DNA from: Halobacterium sp. DL1
GTDB lineage: Archaea > Halobacteriota > Halobacteria > Halobacteriales > Halobacteriaceae
Length of the DNA: 64,000 nucleotides
Direction of reading: 5' to 3'
NCBI GenBank assembly: GCA_000230955.3
Contig: CP007060.1
Coordinates: forward strand, 2,486,216 to 2,550,215
Below the pieces are notes generated by a model. That model made no database searches. It was not told the DNA's origin and saw nothing but the letters and a program-made list of their open reading frames with translations. Positions 27,013-34,631 of the stretch are shown here, in pieces. Made by a program: the position numbers and the translations under genes. Position 1 is the first letter of the stretch, and every line of letters begins with the position of its first letter.

Positions 27013-27719
27013 CGCGGGCCGTCGCCATCAACGTCGCAGCCAACACCAACCAGCCGGGGTTCCGCGGGCCGCTCCGGTCGGACGGCTCGTTCGTCTACGT
27101 GCCCATCCCGGAGTCCGAGCCCACGACGGAACCGGTGCCGACGTACGCCGACCTCGACCTCCCCCTCGACGTCCCGACAGACGTCCTGGAGACGCCGGTC
27201 CACCTCGACCCCACGTTCGCGGAGTATACCTGTTGTGACCGCTACACGTACGGCGACCCCCACGGCGTGAAGGCCCGACCGCTCTCCGCGCTGTCGGCGG
27301 GCGACCGGGTCTACTTCTACGCGACCCTCGACGCCCCGGGCGACCCGGCCGACTGGATGGCCGCAGAGTGGGGAACGTACCTCATCGGGGAGTTCACGCT
27401 CGCTCGCGACCCAGTGGACGGCGACGCGTTCGCCGACCTCTCCCACGCTGAGCGCGAGGCCTACGCGGGGAACGCGCACCTGAAACGCGACCCGTTCGAT
27501 GCCGCGGTGCTGCTCGTCGGCGACGACGGTTCCAGGCTGTACGACCGGGCGGTCCCGCTGAGCGGCGCGCGCGGCGTCGACGCCAACCACGTCGTGACGG
27601 AGTGGTCGGCCGACTCCGGGAAGGGGCCGTGGTGGCGCCGACCGCTGCGCTACGACGAGGACGGCGCCCGGAATCTTCGGGAGTGGGTCGGGCGGGAAGA
27701 CTACCCCCGCGTGCGCTGA
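27009..27719 (+). CDS. Nmad3-family putative nucleotide-modification protein
   Basis: A 236-residue protein that I recognise as the nucleotide-modification-associated domain 3 type: an N-terminal AINVAANTNQPGFRGPL, then SDGSFVYVPIPESE, TYADLDL, and a middle section HLDPTFAEYTCCDRYTYGD. Family members were predicted computationally to act with modified-base systems; no biochemical activity is assumed here. The GTG start at 27009 overlaps the upstream zinc-ribbon stop by 4 nt, which fixes the start and suggests coupling. No obvious base-modification enzyme lies within 10 kb. Confidence 0.7.
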   Translation: MTRAVAINVAANTNQPGFRGPLRSDGSFVYVPIPESEPTTEPVPTYADLDLPLDVPTDVLETPVHLDPTFAEYTCCDRYTYGDPHGVKARPLSALSAGDRVYFYATLDAPGDPADWMAAEWGTYLIGEFTLARDPVDGDAFADLSHAEREAYAGNAHLKRDPFDAAVLLVGDDGSRLYDRAVPLSGARGVDANHVVTEWSADSGKGPWWRRPLRYDEDGARNLREWVGREDYPRVR

Positions 27720-27751
27720 CGCTTACGTGGCTCGCGACCGTAGGACGGTGT

Positions 27752-28015
27752 ATGCTGGAACTCTACCAGTCCGAAGGCTGCCCGCACTCCCAGAAGGCTC
27801 GCGAGACGCTCTCGGAACTCGGCGTCTCCTACGTCGCGCACAACCCCCGTCTGCCCGGCGACGAGGGCGGCGACGTGACGAACGAGCAGACCCACCACCA
27901 GCTCACGGCCATCGGCGGCGAGGACACCATCCCGTTCCTCGTGGACACCGACCGCCAGGAAACGGTGTACGACTCCGAGGAGATCGTCGACTACATCGAA
28001 GAACATTACGCGTAG
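27752..28015 (+). CDS. Glutaredoxin-like / GST N-terminal domain protein
   Basis: An 87-residue single-domain thioredoxin-fold protein. The active site CPHS at residues 10-13 keeps the first cysteine but has serine in the fourth position, so monothiol chemistry is expected. The cis-proline region TIPFLVD and the end DSEEIVDYIEEHYA are typical of glutaredoxin and GST N-terminal domains. ATG 27752 follows the Nmad3-like gene by 32 nt on the same strand. Confidence 0.88.
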   Translation: MLELYQSEGCPHSQKARETLSELGVSYVAHNPRLPGDEGGDVTNEQTHHQLTAIGGEDTIPFLVDTDRQETVYDSEEIVDYIEEHYA

Positions 28016-28035
28016 TCACGGACGACGGCGTCCAC

Positions 28036-28440
28036 TCACCGCAACACTGCCGTCACACCACCGTCCGCGCGCTCGTAGGCGCCGTCGTCCGTCACCCGAA
28101 AGGCATCGATTCTGACGACGAGTCGGCCGCCGTCGAGCGTCGCCCGCAGCAGCGGCCCCCGACTCGTCACGACCACGTACGGCGGGGCGGCGACGGGGTC
28201 GGCCTGCAGACGCCCGCCGGCCGCGTCAACGGCGCCCGCGAGCAGGTCCGGGAGTCGTTCGAGCACCCCGTTCGTCGCGAGACACGCCTGCAGTCGGTCG
28301 GCGGCGGCGCTCGCGTCCGTCGTCCGGGGACCGTCCCAGGAGTCCGTCACGGCGTCCGCGCACGTCTCGACGGCCGCAACCACCTGTGCGTGTTCGGACG
28401 CGACGTGGTCGCGGGCCGCACCGGGGTCGAGCGTCGTCAC
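28036..28440 (-). CDS. Hypothetical haloarchaeal protein (134 aa)
   Basis: This frame is rich in Ala, Val and Asp and shows an alternating C-terminal beta pattern: PPYVVVTSRGPLLRATLDGGRLVVRIDAFRV, quoted here only to describe strands separated by short turns. I recognise no family. The GTG at 28440 is a tentative start, because the frame continues upstream into the overlapping region of the DUF7522-like gene on the same strand. It lies 52 nt downstream of that gene and could be cotranscribed. Confidence 0.55.
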   Translation of the reverse strand: MTTLDPGAARDHVASEHAQVVAAVETCADAVTDSWDGPRTTDASAAADRLQACLATNGVLERLPDLLAGAVDAAGGRLQADPVAAPPYVVVTSRGPLLRATLDGGRLVVRIDAFRVTDDGAYERADGGVTAVLR

Positions 28441-28492
28441 GCTCCGAGTTGGTCGGTCGGCGACAATGAGCGTTCGGGACGGTCTGCGCGCG

Positions 28493-28909
28493 TCACTCGG
28501 TGTCCTCGTACACCGATTCGACCGCGTCCACGACCGGTTCGACCGGCTCCCCGCGGTCGAGTGAGAGGAACAGCCCCTCGTCGCCGAAGTAGACGCGGAC
28601 GACGGTGAACACGTCGAACCCCGTCGCGAGGTAGCGGACCCGCTCGGACAGCGGGAAGATGTCCTCCTTGTAGAACTCCTTCTCGGTGAAGTCGAGGTGG
28701 ACGTAGGAGTGGATCTCCTCGAAGTGCGTCTGCATCTCGTCCTCGTCCTCGTAGAACTGGAGCGTGAGGTCGTCGACGTACAGCGCGTTGAACTCGTCGG
28801 CGTCGAACTCGACGAGCGATCGCAGCGACCCCTCGACCGCCTCCTCGATTGCCGCCTGCATGGCCGCCACGTCGAGCGACACGACACGTGGGTCGTTCGA
28901 GACTGGCAT
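28493..28909 (-). CDS. DUF7522-like haloarchaeal protein
   Basis: A 138-residue acidic protein. It contains EEAVEGSLRSLVEFDADEFN, then VDDLTLQFYEDEDEM, and a final VRVYFGDEGLFLSLDRGEPVEPVVDAV. It resembles a conserved haloarchaeal family of unknown function that I associate with DUF7522. There are no membrane segments. It is the first gene of a two-gene minus-strand unit. Confidence 0.7.
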   Translation of the reverse strand: MPVSNDPRVVSLDVAAMQAAIEEAVEGSLRSLVEFDADEFNALYVDDLTLQFYEDEDEMQTHFEEIHSYVHLDFTEKEFYKEDIFPLSERVRYLATGFDVFTVVRVYFGDEGLFLSLDRGEPVEPVVDAVESVYEDTE

Positions 28910-29340
28910 CGTTCCCCGGTGTCGACTACAGCCGCTTAGGTGTGAGTGTTAGTAAAAAAACATGAGTTGCGGGGTAGAGAACACTCAGTTGTGAGAACGT
29001 CTGCCGGCGGGGAGTAGCCCGAGCTGGATAGCTGACAATCCGCCAACTTGATTCGGGGGCCTCGAAGGAGAATGCGCCGGCCGGGAGGTCACCGAGCGAA
29101 GCGAGGTGACCATCGGCCGGCAAACGACCGAAGGGAGTGCGCCGGCCGGAAGTTGAACCCGGGCCACCAGAAGATTCGCCGTGCTCGTCTTCCGAGGTCG
29201 CAAAACTTCGCTTCGCTCAGTTTTGCTCCTATGAACTTGGGAACCTCGAAGGGAGTGCGCCGGCCGGGAATCTCGTGAGCGAAGCGAACGAGACATCGGG
29301 CGGCGGAGTCTCTGTCGCAAACGAACGTGAGCGACGAGAA
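28910..29340. repeat. Gene-free array of tRNA-Gly 3'-end fragments and hairpins
   Basis: These 431 nt have no gene. Three fragments repeat the 3' end of the adjacent tRNA-Gly (plus-strand reading TGCGCCGGCCGGGAG...): 29073-29087 (15 nt), 29138-29164 (27 nt, one mismatch) and 29256-29269 (14 nt). Each is preceded by a similar CGAAGGGAG-like leader. Hairpins with loop GAGCGAAGCGA follow two of them (29087-29111, stem GGTCACC; 29271-29293, stem TCTCGT), and a reverse-oriented one sits at 29200-29226 (stem GCAAAACT). The fragments look like remnants of repeated insertions at the tRNA 3' end. No integrase remains. Confidence 0.75.
29138..29247 (-). pseudogene. Interrupted tRNA-Gly 3'-half copy
   Basis: On the minus strand, 29247-29229 resembles the anticodon arm of tRNA-Gly(CCC) (19 nt, two mismatches). 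29164-29138 resembles its T arm and acceptor 3' strand (27 nt, one mismatch). They are separated by a 64-nt insert (29165-29228) that contains the hairpin at 29200-29226. The 5' half of the tRNA is absent, so it cannot be functional. Confidence 0.6.
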
Positions 29341-29411
29341 TGCGCCGGCCGGGAGTTGAACCCGGGCTATGAGCTTGGGAAGCTCATGTCCTACCACTAG
29401 ACCACCGGCGC
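29341..29411 (-). tRNA. tRNA-Gly(CCC)
   Basis: A 71-nt cloverleaf read on the minus strand. The acceptor GCGCCGG pairs with CCGGCGC, D arm GUCU/GGAC, anticodon stem UGAGC/GCUCA with loop UUCCCAA (anticodon CCC), T stem CCGGG/CCCGG with loop UUCAACU, and discriminator A. CCA is not encoded. Its 3' end is repeated in fragments immediately downstream. Confidence 0.95.
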
Positions 29412-29589
29412 TCACTGCGTTCGCGCCGAGCATCGGCGAACTCCGTTCGCCTCAACACCGACGCGGGTGCCTCGCGCCCGCGGATAGCGGGGCGCAAGGG
29501 AGCTTCGGACGTTACTAGCCGCCCGCCGCCACTTGAACGTAGCGTTTCCCGAAGTGGACGAACGTTCACGAATCGGGGGCGGTGAGTGG

Positions 29590-29597
29590 GTTTTAGT
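29590..29597 (+). promoter_or_regulatory. TATA box for nadE
   Basis: GTTTTAGT is 24-31 nt before ATG 29621. It is the same octamer as upstream of thiL. Confidence 0.45.
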
Positions 29598-29620
29598 CGG
29601 TGCCGGGAGAATCGCGGGGT

Positions 29621-30427
29621 ATGGCCGGTCCAGACACCATCGAGCCTCTCGACCTGCGGTTCTCCGAGACGGAACTCGCCGAGCGCCGCGACCGCATCCA
29701 GTCGTTCATCCGGGAGACCGTCGACGCCGCGGACGCCGACCGCTGCGTGCTCGGACTCTCCGGGGGTATCGACTCGACGACTGTCGCGCACCTCGCCGTG
29801 GCGGAGCTGGGGTCTGACGCGCTCCACGGGCTCGTGATGCCCGGGGAGGTGTCCAGCGAGGCGAACATGAGCGACGCCGAGCGGGTCGCCGAGCTGCTGG
29901 ACATCGAGTACGACGTCGTCGAGATCGACCCGTTCGTCGACCTACTGACTGAGCTCTACCCCGACGCAGAGGGCGACCAGCTCGCGGTCGGGAACGCCCG
30001 CGCACGCACCCGCGGCGTGCTCAACTACCTCGTCGCGAACCACGAGTCCGGCGTCGTGCTCGGAACCGGAAACCGGACGGAGGCACTCGCGGGCTACTTC
30101 ACCAAGTACGGCGACGGTGCCGTCGACTGCCACCCAATCGGCAACCTCTACAAGATGCAGGTTCGCCAGCTCGCCCGGGAGCTGGACGTCCCCGAGGACC
30201 TCGTGACGAAGACGCCGACGGCGGAGCTGTGGGCCGACCAGACCGACGAGGAGGAACTCGGCGTCGACTACGACACCATCGACGCGGTGCTCGCGGTTCA
30301 CGTCGACGGCGGCGTCCCGGCGAGCGCGACGGCCGGCCACCTCGGCGTCCCGGACAGCGTCGTCGAGAACGTGCGGGGGCTCTACGAGCGCAGCGAGCAC
30401 AAACGCGCGATGCCGCCGTCCCCCTGA
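29621..30427 (+). CDS. nadE: NAD+ synthetase (ammonia-dependent)
   Basis: A 268-residue enzyme that amidates nicotinic acid adenine dinucleotide to NAD+. It shows the PP-loop LGLSGGIDSTT near residues 45-55, GNARARTRG, GTGNRTEALAGYFTKYGDGA, and the late KTPTAELWADQTDEEELG. It lacks the N-terminal nitrilase domain, so ammonia is the expected nitrogen donor. ATG 29621 is preferred over 29600 because of the TATA spacing. It ends one base before the convergent enoyl-CoA hydratase remnant. Confidence 0.95.
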   Translation: MAGPDTIEPLDLRFSETELAERRDRIQSFIRETVDAADADRCVLGLSGGIDSTTVAHLAVAELGSDALHGLVMPGEVSSEANMSDAERVAELLDIEYDVVEIDPFVDLLTELYPDAEGDQLAVGNARARTRGVLNYLVANHESGVVLGTGNRTEALAGYFTKYGDGAVDCHPIGNLYKMQVRQLARELDVPEDLVTKTPTAELWADQTDEEELGVDYDTIDAVLAVHVDGGVPASATAGHLGVPDSVVENVRGLYERSEHKRAMPPSP

Positions 30428-30428
30428 G

Positions 30429-31107
30429 TCAGAACGGGTCCCGAGAGAGCAGTTCGCCGAACGCCTCGGCCTCCAGACGGTCGGTCTCCTCGCGGTCCGC
30501 GTCGACAGCGAGCAGCGCGTTCAACTCCTGGAGCGCGGCCGCGTCGTTCGCCGCCACCTCGTCGGCCACGTCTCTCGGCTCGGAGACGACACGGGAGACG
30601 AGACCCATCTCGCGGGCCGCCTCGGCGTCGACTGCCCGTCCGGACAGCGAGAGGTCTGCGGCGTGGGTCGCACCAACCGCTCGCTCGAGTCGTCGCGTCC
30701 CACCCCAGGCGCCGAACAGTCCGAGCGTGACGCCGGTCTCCGCGAACGTCGCGTCGGGCGTGCAGACGCGGAGGTCGCAGGCGAGCGCGAGTTCCACGCC
30801 GCCGCCACGGGCCGCGCCGTCGACGCCCGACGACGACCACGCTGTCGGCGTCCGCGATGGCGTTCATCGTGCGCTGGCCGCGCCGGGCGAACGCCTCGCC
30901 GCGCTCGCGGTCGAGGCCCCTGACCGTGTCGAGGTCCGCGCCGGCACAGAACGCCGCGCCCGCCCCGTGGACGTAGACGACCGGCTGGTCGGCGCCGCGG
31001 ACTGCGGCCCGCAGGTCGTCCAGGCCGGCGGGCGTGAGCGCGTTCCGCCGGTCGGGGCGGTTGAGGGTCACCACCCTGACGCGGTCGTCGTCTGTGACTG
31101 CGAGCAT
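30429..31107 (-). pseudogene. Enoyl-CoA hydratase/isomerase, frameshifted
   Basis: Two frames together make one crotonase-family protein. The upstream piece begins MLAVTDDDRVRVVTLNRPDRRNAL and runs through AAFCAGADLDTVRGL to ADSVVVV. The downstream piece resumes with the conserved GGGVELALACDLRV and continues to the end. The switch falls at a C run, 30826-30828 on the plus strand. Removing one base restores a 225-residue frame through VDGAARGGGVELA. The oxyanion-hole and catalytic regions are otherwise intact. It is either a recent pseudogene or a sequencing error. Without repair the product would be truncated before its active centre is completed. Confidence 0.85.
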
Positions 31108-31166
31108 ACCGGACCGTCGCGGTGCTTTCCAAAGGTCTTTGCCGTTCCCGCCGCTACCCTCCCGCG

Positions 31167-31832
31167 ATGGAGGAGGCCGAGCAGGCACGGGCCGCCGCCC
31201 TCGAAGCCGTCGCGGACATCGAACCCGACGGGCTCCGGGCGGTCATCGACGACCACGTCGCGTCGTCCTCGATGTTACCGGGCGTGTTGACGATTCTGAG
31301 TGCGCGCGTAGTCGACGGCAGCGCCGACGAGCACGCGGTCTCGCGGCGGGCCGCCGGCGTGCAGCTCATCTACGAGGGGCTCCGGGTCACCAGAGACCTC
31401 GTCGCCACCGAGCCGTGGGCGGACACCGACGAGTCCGACCCGGACGACGACCTCGACGTACTCGCCGCTGACGTCCTGGTCGCCCGGGGGTTCCGCATCC
31501 TCGCGCGCACGGAAGCGGCCAGCCACGCGGTCCAGACCGTCCGGGAGTTCGGGCGCGAGCAGACTGACGCCCAGGAAGGGCGGACCTCGACCGCCCAGAC
31601 CCTGGAAGCCAACGTCTTCGAACTCGCGGCCATCGCTGGCGCCACGGCTGCGGGCGGCGAGACGCCGGTGCCACTGCGCCAGTACGTCGTCGGTCTCGCG
31701 GCCAACCACGGCGCCCCGCCGCTCGCCGACGCGACGGACGCGCTCCCGGAGGGCGTCGAAGAGGTGATGACCCGCGTCGGCGGCCCGACGGCGGACGACA
31801 GGGTCAGCCCCACCTCGGTCGGGGACCGCTGA
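31167..31832 (+). CDS. Helical haloarchaeal protein (DUF7114-like, prenyl-synthase-like)
   Basis: A 221-residue, almost entirely helical protein. Helices such as MEEAEQARAAALEAVADIE and SMLPGVLTILSARVVDG, and a later LEANVFELAAIAGATAAGG, recall the all-alpha fold of trans-prenyl diphosphate synthases. The two DDxxD metal motifs are not present in canonical form, so catalysis is doubtful. I associate it with the haloarchaeal DUF7114 group. It ends 44 nt before tRNA-Thr. Confidence 0.65.
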   Translation: MEEAEQARAAALEAVADIEPDGLRAVIDDHVASSSMLPGVLTILSARVVDGSADEHAVSRRAAGVQLIYEGLRVTRDLVATEPWADTDESDPDDDLDVLAADVLVARGFRILARTEAASHAVQTVREFGREQTDAQEGRTSTAQTLEANVFELAAIAGATAAGGETPVPLRQYVVGLAANHGAPPLADATDALPEGVEEVMTRVGGPTADDRVSPTSVGDR

Positions 31833-31841
31833 ATCGAAACG

Positions 31842-31848
31842 AATAAAG
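31842..31848 (+). promoter_or_regulatory. TATA box for tRNA-Thr
   Basis: AATAAAG, preceded by a purine-rich CGAAACG (BRE-like), is 29-35 nt upstream of the mature tRNA 5' end at 31877. Confidence 0.5.
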
Positions 31849-31876
31849 AAGACGCCGTCCCTTGATACTGATGCGT

Positions 31877-31948
31877 GCCTGGGTAGCTTAGCGGTAAAGC
31901 GCGTCCTTGGTAAGGACGAGACCCCGGATTCAAATTCCGGCCTAGGCT
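31877..31948 (+). tRNA. tRNA-Thr(GGU)
   Basis: A 72-nt cloverleaf. The acceptor GCCUGGG pairs with CCUAGGC (one G-U), anticodon stem CGUCC/GGACG with loop UUGGUAA (anticodon GGU), T stem CCGGA/UUCCGG-type with loop UUCAAAU, and discriminator U. CCA is not encoded. It reads on the plus strand after the DUF7114-like gene. Confidence 0.95.
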
Positions 31949-32232
31949 CTCCACGTTCTCTCCGGTTTCTCGGCCCGTTCTACGCTTCGATAGCGACAGG
32001 TCTCGGCGACCCGTCAGTTGAGCTGATACTCAGAAAACGGGTTGCGGCCCGGAACCGGCCGCCTCGCTGCCTGGAGCGAGCGAAAGTGGGAGTGGGGAGT
32101 GCCGGACGCGTGGGGGGAGGTGGGGAGTAAGACGCGCGTCCAGTCGGCTGATTCTCGCCGGGTTACATAAGTGTACGTCAGACGCATGCGGCGACCGGAA
32201 ACGACTACGGGGCCTGGGGTCGTGGTCGCCCC

Positions 32233-33102
32233 ATGGACGGACTCGGCGTTCCACTGGCGACACCGTTCGACGACACGGGTGACGTGGACCACGACGCGCT
32301 GGCGGACCTCGTCGCGTGGGTGACCGACCGCGGTGTCGACTTCCTCGTGCCCTGCGGGTCGAACAGCGAGGCAGAACTGCTCACCGCAACCGAACGGGCG
32401 GCCGTCGTGGAGACGGTCGTCGATGCCGCACCGACGGACACTCCGGTGCTCGCGGGGACCGGGAGCCCGGGGCTGCGGGAGACCCTCGAGGCGACGGAGC
32501 GGGCGGCCGAGGCGGGCGCCGACGGTGTGCTCGTCGTCACGCCGTTCTACTACAAGCACGACGAGACCGACGTAGCGGCGTACTACCGGGAGGTCGCGGA
32601 CGCCGCCTCCCTCCCGGTCTACCTCTACAGCGTTCCGAAGTACACTGGTCACGCGCTAGTACCCGAGACCGTGGCGTCGCTGGCCTCGCACCCGAACGTC
32701 GCCGGTATGAAGGATTCGTCCGGTAACCTGGGCGCGTTCCAGCGCATCCGGGCGGCCACCGCCGACGAGGCCTTCGACCTGTTCGTGGGGAGCGGGAGCC
32801 TGTTCGCGCCGGGGCTCGACGCGGGTGCGGACGGCGGCGTCCTCGCGCTCGCGAACGTCGCGCCGGAACGCGCTGCGGAAGTCGCCGAGCACCACGCCGC
32901 CGGCGACGACGACGCGGCGCGAGCCGTGAACCGGTCGGTGGTGGAACTCGACCACGCGGTGACCGCGAAGTACGGCGTTCCCGGGCTGAAAGCGGCGATG
33001 CGCTACCGCGGCGCGCCGGCGGGCACCGTGCGCTCGCCGCACCGACCGGTCGACGACGACGCCATCACTGTCCTCGAGACCCTCGTCGACGACGCGCTGT
33101 AG
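32233..33102 (+). CDS. Dihydrodipicolinate synthase / N-acetylneuraminate lyase family aldolase
   Basis: A 289-residue (beta/alpha)8 class I aldolase. The Schiff-base lysine is K160 in MKDSSGN. The catalytic tyrosine is expected in VYLYSVPKY, and the pyruvate-binding signature region PCGSNSEAELL takes the place of GTTGE, so this need not be a true lysine-pathway DapA. A sugar-acid aldolase such as a 2-keto-3-deoxygluconate aldolase is equally possible. No lysine biosynthesis genes are nearby. Confidence 0.88.
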   Translation: MDGLGVPLATPFDDTGDVDHDALADLVAWVTDRGVDFLVPCGSNSEAELLTATERAAVVETVVDAAPTDTPVLAGTGSPGLRETLEATERAAEAGADGVLVVTPFYYKHDETDVAAYYREVADAASLPVYLYSVPKYTGHALVPETVASLASHPNVAGMKDSSGNLGAFQRIRAATADEAFDLFVGSGSLFAPGLDAGADGGVLALANVAPERAAEVAEHHAAGDDDAARAVNRSVVELDHAVTAKYGVPGLKAAMRYRGAPAGTVRSPHRPVDDDAITVLETLVDDAL

Positions 33103-33190
33103 CGTGCGGTAGGCCGACCCTGTTCCACTCGCATCAGCGTTCTGCCACCCGTCGGAAGACACATTACCCAGTAGCGTCGGACTGTTGGGC

Positions 33191-33958
33191 ATGAACCGCC
33201 GTAGATTCCTCGGAGGAGCGGGCGTCGTTGGGCTCGGGGCGCTCGCTGGCTGTAGTAGTGCTGTCGGCACTGTCGCGCCGCCGGACGTCCCGCAGGCGGA
33301 GATCGACGAGGGCGGCTGGGAACGGACGGACAAGACGGAGCAGACGGTCTTCGAGGAGTCCTACGGCCCGGTCACCATCACCGGGAAGTCGACGACGCTG
33401 ACGTTCGCCGACGAGGCGCTCGCCGCCGAGGTCTCCGAGAAGACGCTCGACCAGATCGACGGCACGCTCGCCATCTTCGCGGCCTCCCACATCAACTTCT
33501 CTCCAGACCTCAACAACCTGCCCGGTGGCGTCGGTCAGAAGGAGGTCGTCGAGCAGGCTGAGACCGCCGCGCGCGAACAGTTCAAGCAACGGATGCGCGA
33601 CCAGGGACTCGAGAACGTCCAGGAGACCGGTGAGGAGCCCTTCCAGACGGACTCCGGGGCGAGCCCGGGGCTCGCCACGTTCACCGCCGAGTTCCCGGTC
33701 GGGAAGATGGCGTACGACACCGGCGAGGAGACGTTCAACATCGACGTGGGCACCATCGAGGTCGCGGGCGACCTCGCGGTGTGGAACGTCGGCGACTACG
33801 TCGTCGTGGCGGGTGGGGCCTACCCCGCCGAGAGCTTCGCGACGACGACGACCAAGGAGCTCTCCGAGGCCATCAGCGTGACCGTCGACATCGACCTCGG
33901 ACTGACGCCCGGGGAGTACCGCCAGGAAGTGCGGAGCCTCATCGCCGGCACACAATGA
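33191..33958 (+). CDS. DUF6517-like TAT lipoprotein
   Basis: A 255-residue predicted secreted lipoprotein. The signal peptide has a twin-arginine start (MNRRRFLGG), a hydrophobic core and the lipobox LAGC with C18 as the lipid-modified residue, typical of haloarchaeal TAT lipoproteins. The mature domain is mostly beta/alpha with no recognisable enzyme motif and fits the DUF6517 group. It starts a three-gene unit: the next ORF begins within its stop codon as ATGA. Confidence 0.8.
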   Translation: MNRRRFLGGAGVVGLGALAGCSSAVGTVAPPDVPQAEIDEGGWERTDKTEQTVFEESYGPVTITGKSTTLTFADEALAAEVSEKTLDQIDGTLAIFAASHINFSPDLNNLPGGVGQKEVVEQAETAAREQFKQRMRDQGLENVQETGEEPFQTDSGASPGLATFTAEFPVGKMAYDTGEETFNIDVGTIEVAGDLAVWNVGDYVVVAGGAYPAESFATTTTKELSEAISVTVDIDLGLTPGEYRQEVRSLIAGTQ

Positions 33959-34050
33959 CGACGTGGCAGTCGTTGTTCGAGCGCGCGGCCGAGTACGACG
34001 TCGACGTCGAGGACGTGCGAGACGCCCTTTCTGAACGTCGCGATGAGTGA
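33955..34050 (+). CDS. Microprotein (31 aa) in coupled operon
   Basis: A tiny ORF whose ATG overlaps the lipoprotein stop (ATGA at 33955-33958). Its last 8 nt overlap the start of the PIN-like gene at 34043. It encodes one amphipathic helix pair, MTTWQSLFERAAEYDVDVED, then VRDALSERRDE. Tight overlap at both ends argues that it is translated. The function is unknown; it might be a small partner or antitoxin-like peptide for the PIN-like protein. Confidence 0.55.
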   Translation: MTTWQSLFERAAEYDVDVEDVRDALSERRDE

Positions 34051-34513
34051 CGTCGACCCGGCCCGCGTCGTCGCCGGCGCCGACGTGCTCGCCGCCGACC
34101 TGTTCGTCGACGGCGACGCTCGGCGGGCGCTTGACCACGTCCGCTCGCACTCGTGGGTCGGACTCGTCGCGAGCGAGCCGCTACTCGACGACGCTGCCGC
34201 GATCGTCGAGGAACTCGGCGGCGCTGCACTGGCGGCCGACTGGAGAGAGAAGGTCGAAGCGACGGCGACGCTCGTCGAGCACCCAGCGGGCGACCACCCG
34301 GCGCTCGCGGTGGCCTACCACGGGAACGCCGCCCACCTACTCACGTACGACGAGGACCTGCAGTCGGCGCGGACGGGGATGGAGCTACAGAAGCGCGTTG
34401 ACGTGAGCGTGAAGTCGCCGACGGCGTTCGCGGCCATCTTCGACCCCGAGCGGCTCTACTCGGCAGTGGTCGGCGGGGAGTATCCCGGTCCGGACCACGA
34501 CCCGCGGGACTGA
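34043..34513 (+). CDS. PIN-like domain protein (DUF7384-like)
   Basis: A 156-residue protein with a Rossmann-like PIN outline: an early acidic strand ADVLAADLFVDGDARRALD, a middle WVGLVASEPLLDDAAAIVEEL, and late acidic residues HLLTYDEDLQSA. PIN proteins are usually Mg-dependent ribonucleases, but I cannot confirm all four acidic ligands. I associate it with the haloarchaeal DUF7384 group. It starts inside the 31-aa ORF. Confidence 0.7.
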   Translation: MSDVDPARVVAGADVLAADLFVDGDARRALDHVRSHSWVGLVASEPLLDDAAAIVEELGGAALAADWREKVEATATLVEHPAGDHPALAVAYHGNAAHLLTYDEDLQSARTGMELQKRVDVSVKSPTAFAAIFDPERLYSAVVGGEYPGPDHDPRD

Positions 34514-34631
34514 GGGGCTGACAGGTGGCGCGCGACTCGCTCCCGGGCCGGTGCGCCGCCGGTTTCCGCGTCGCCGACCCGGGCTGTTCTCAGGTCACCC
34601 GCCGGGTTAGTCCCGGCTTCCCACTTGAATC

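Noticed and set aside
28926-29070. A second intact tRNA in the region upstream of the fragment array
   Set aside because: Some stretches look tRNA-like, but I could not fold a complete cloverleaf, and only 3'-end fragments of tRNA-Gly are convincing.
28910-29340. A prophage or integrative element at tRNA-Gly
   Set aside because: No integrase or any other gene is present between the fragments and the neighbouring genes, so only scars can be claimed.
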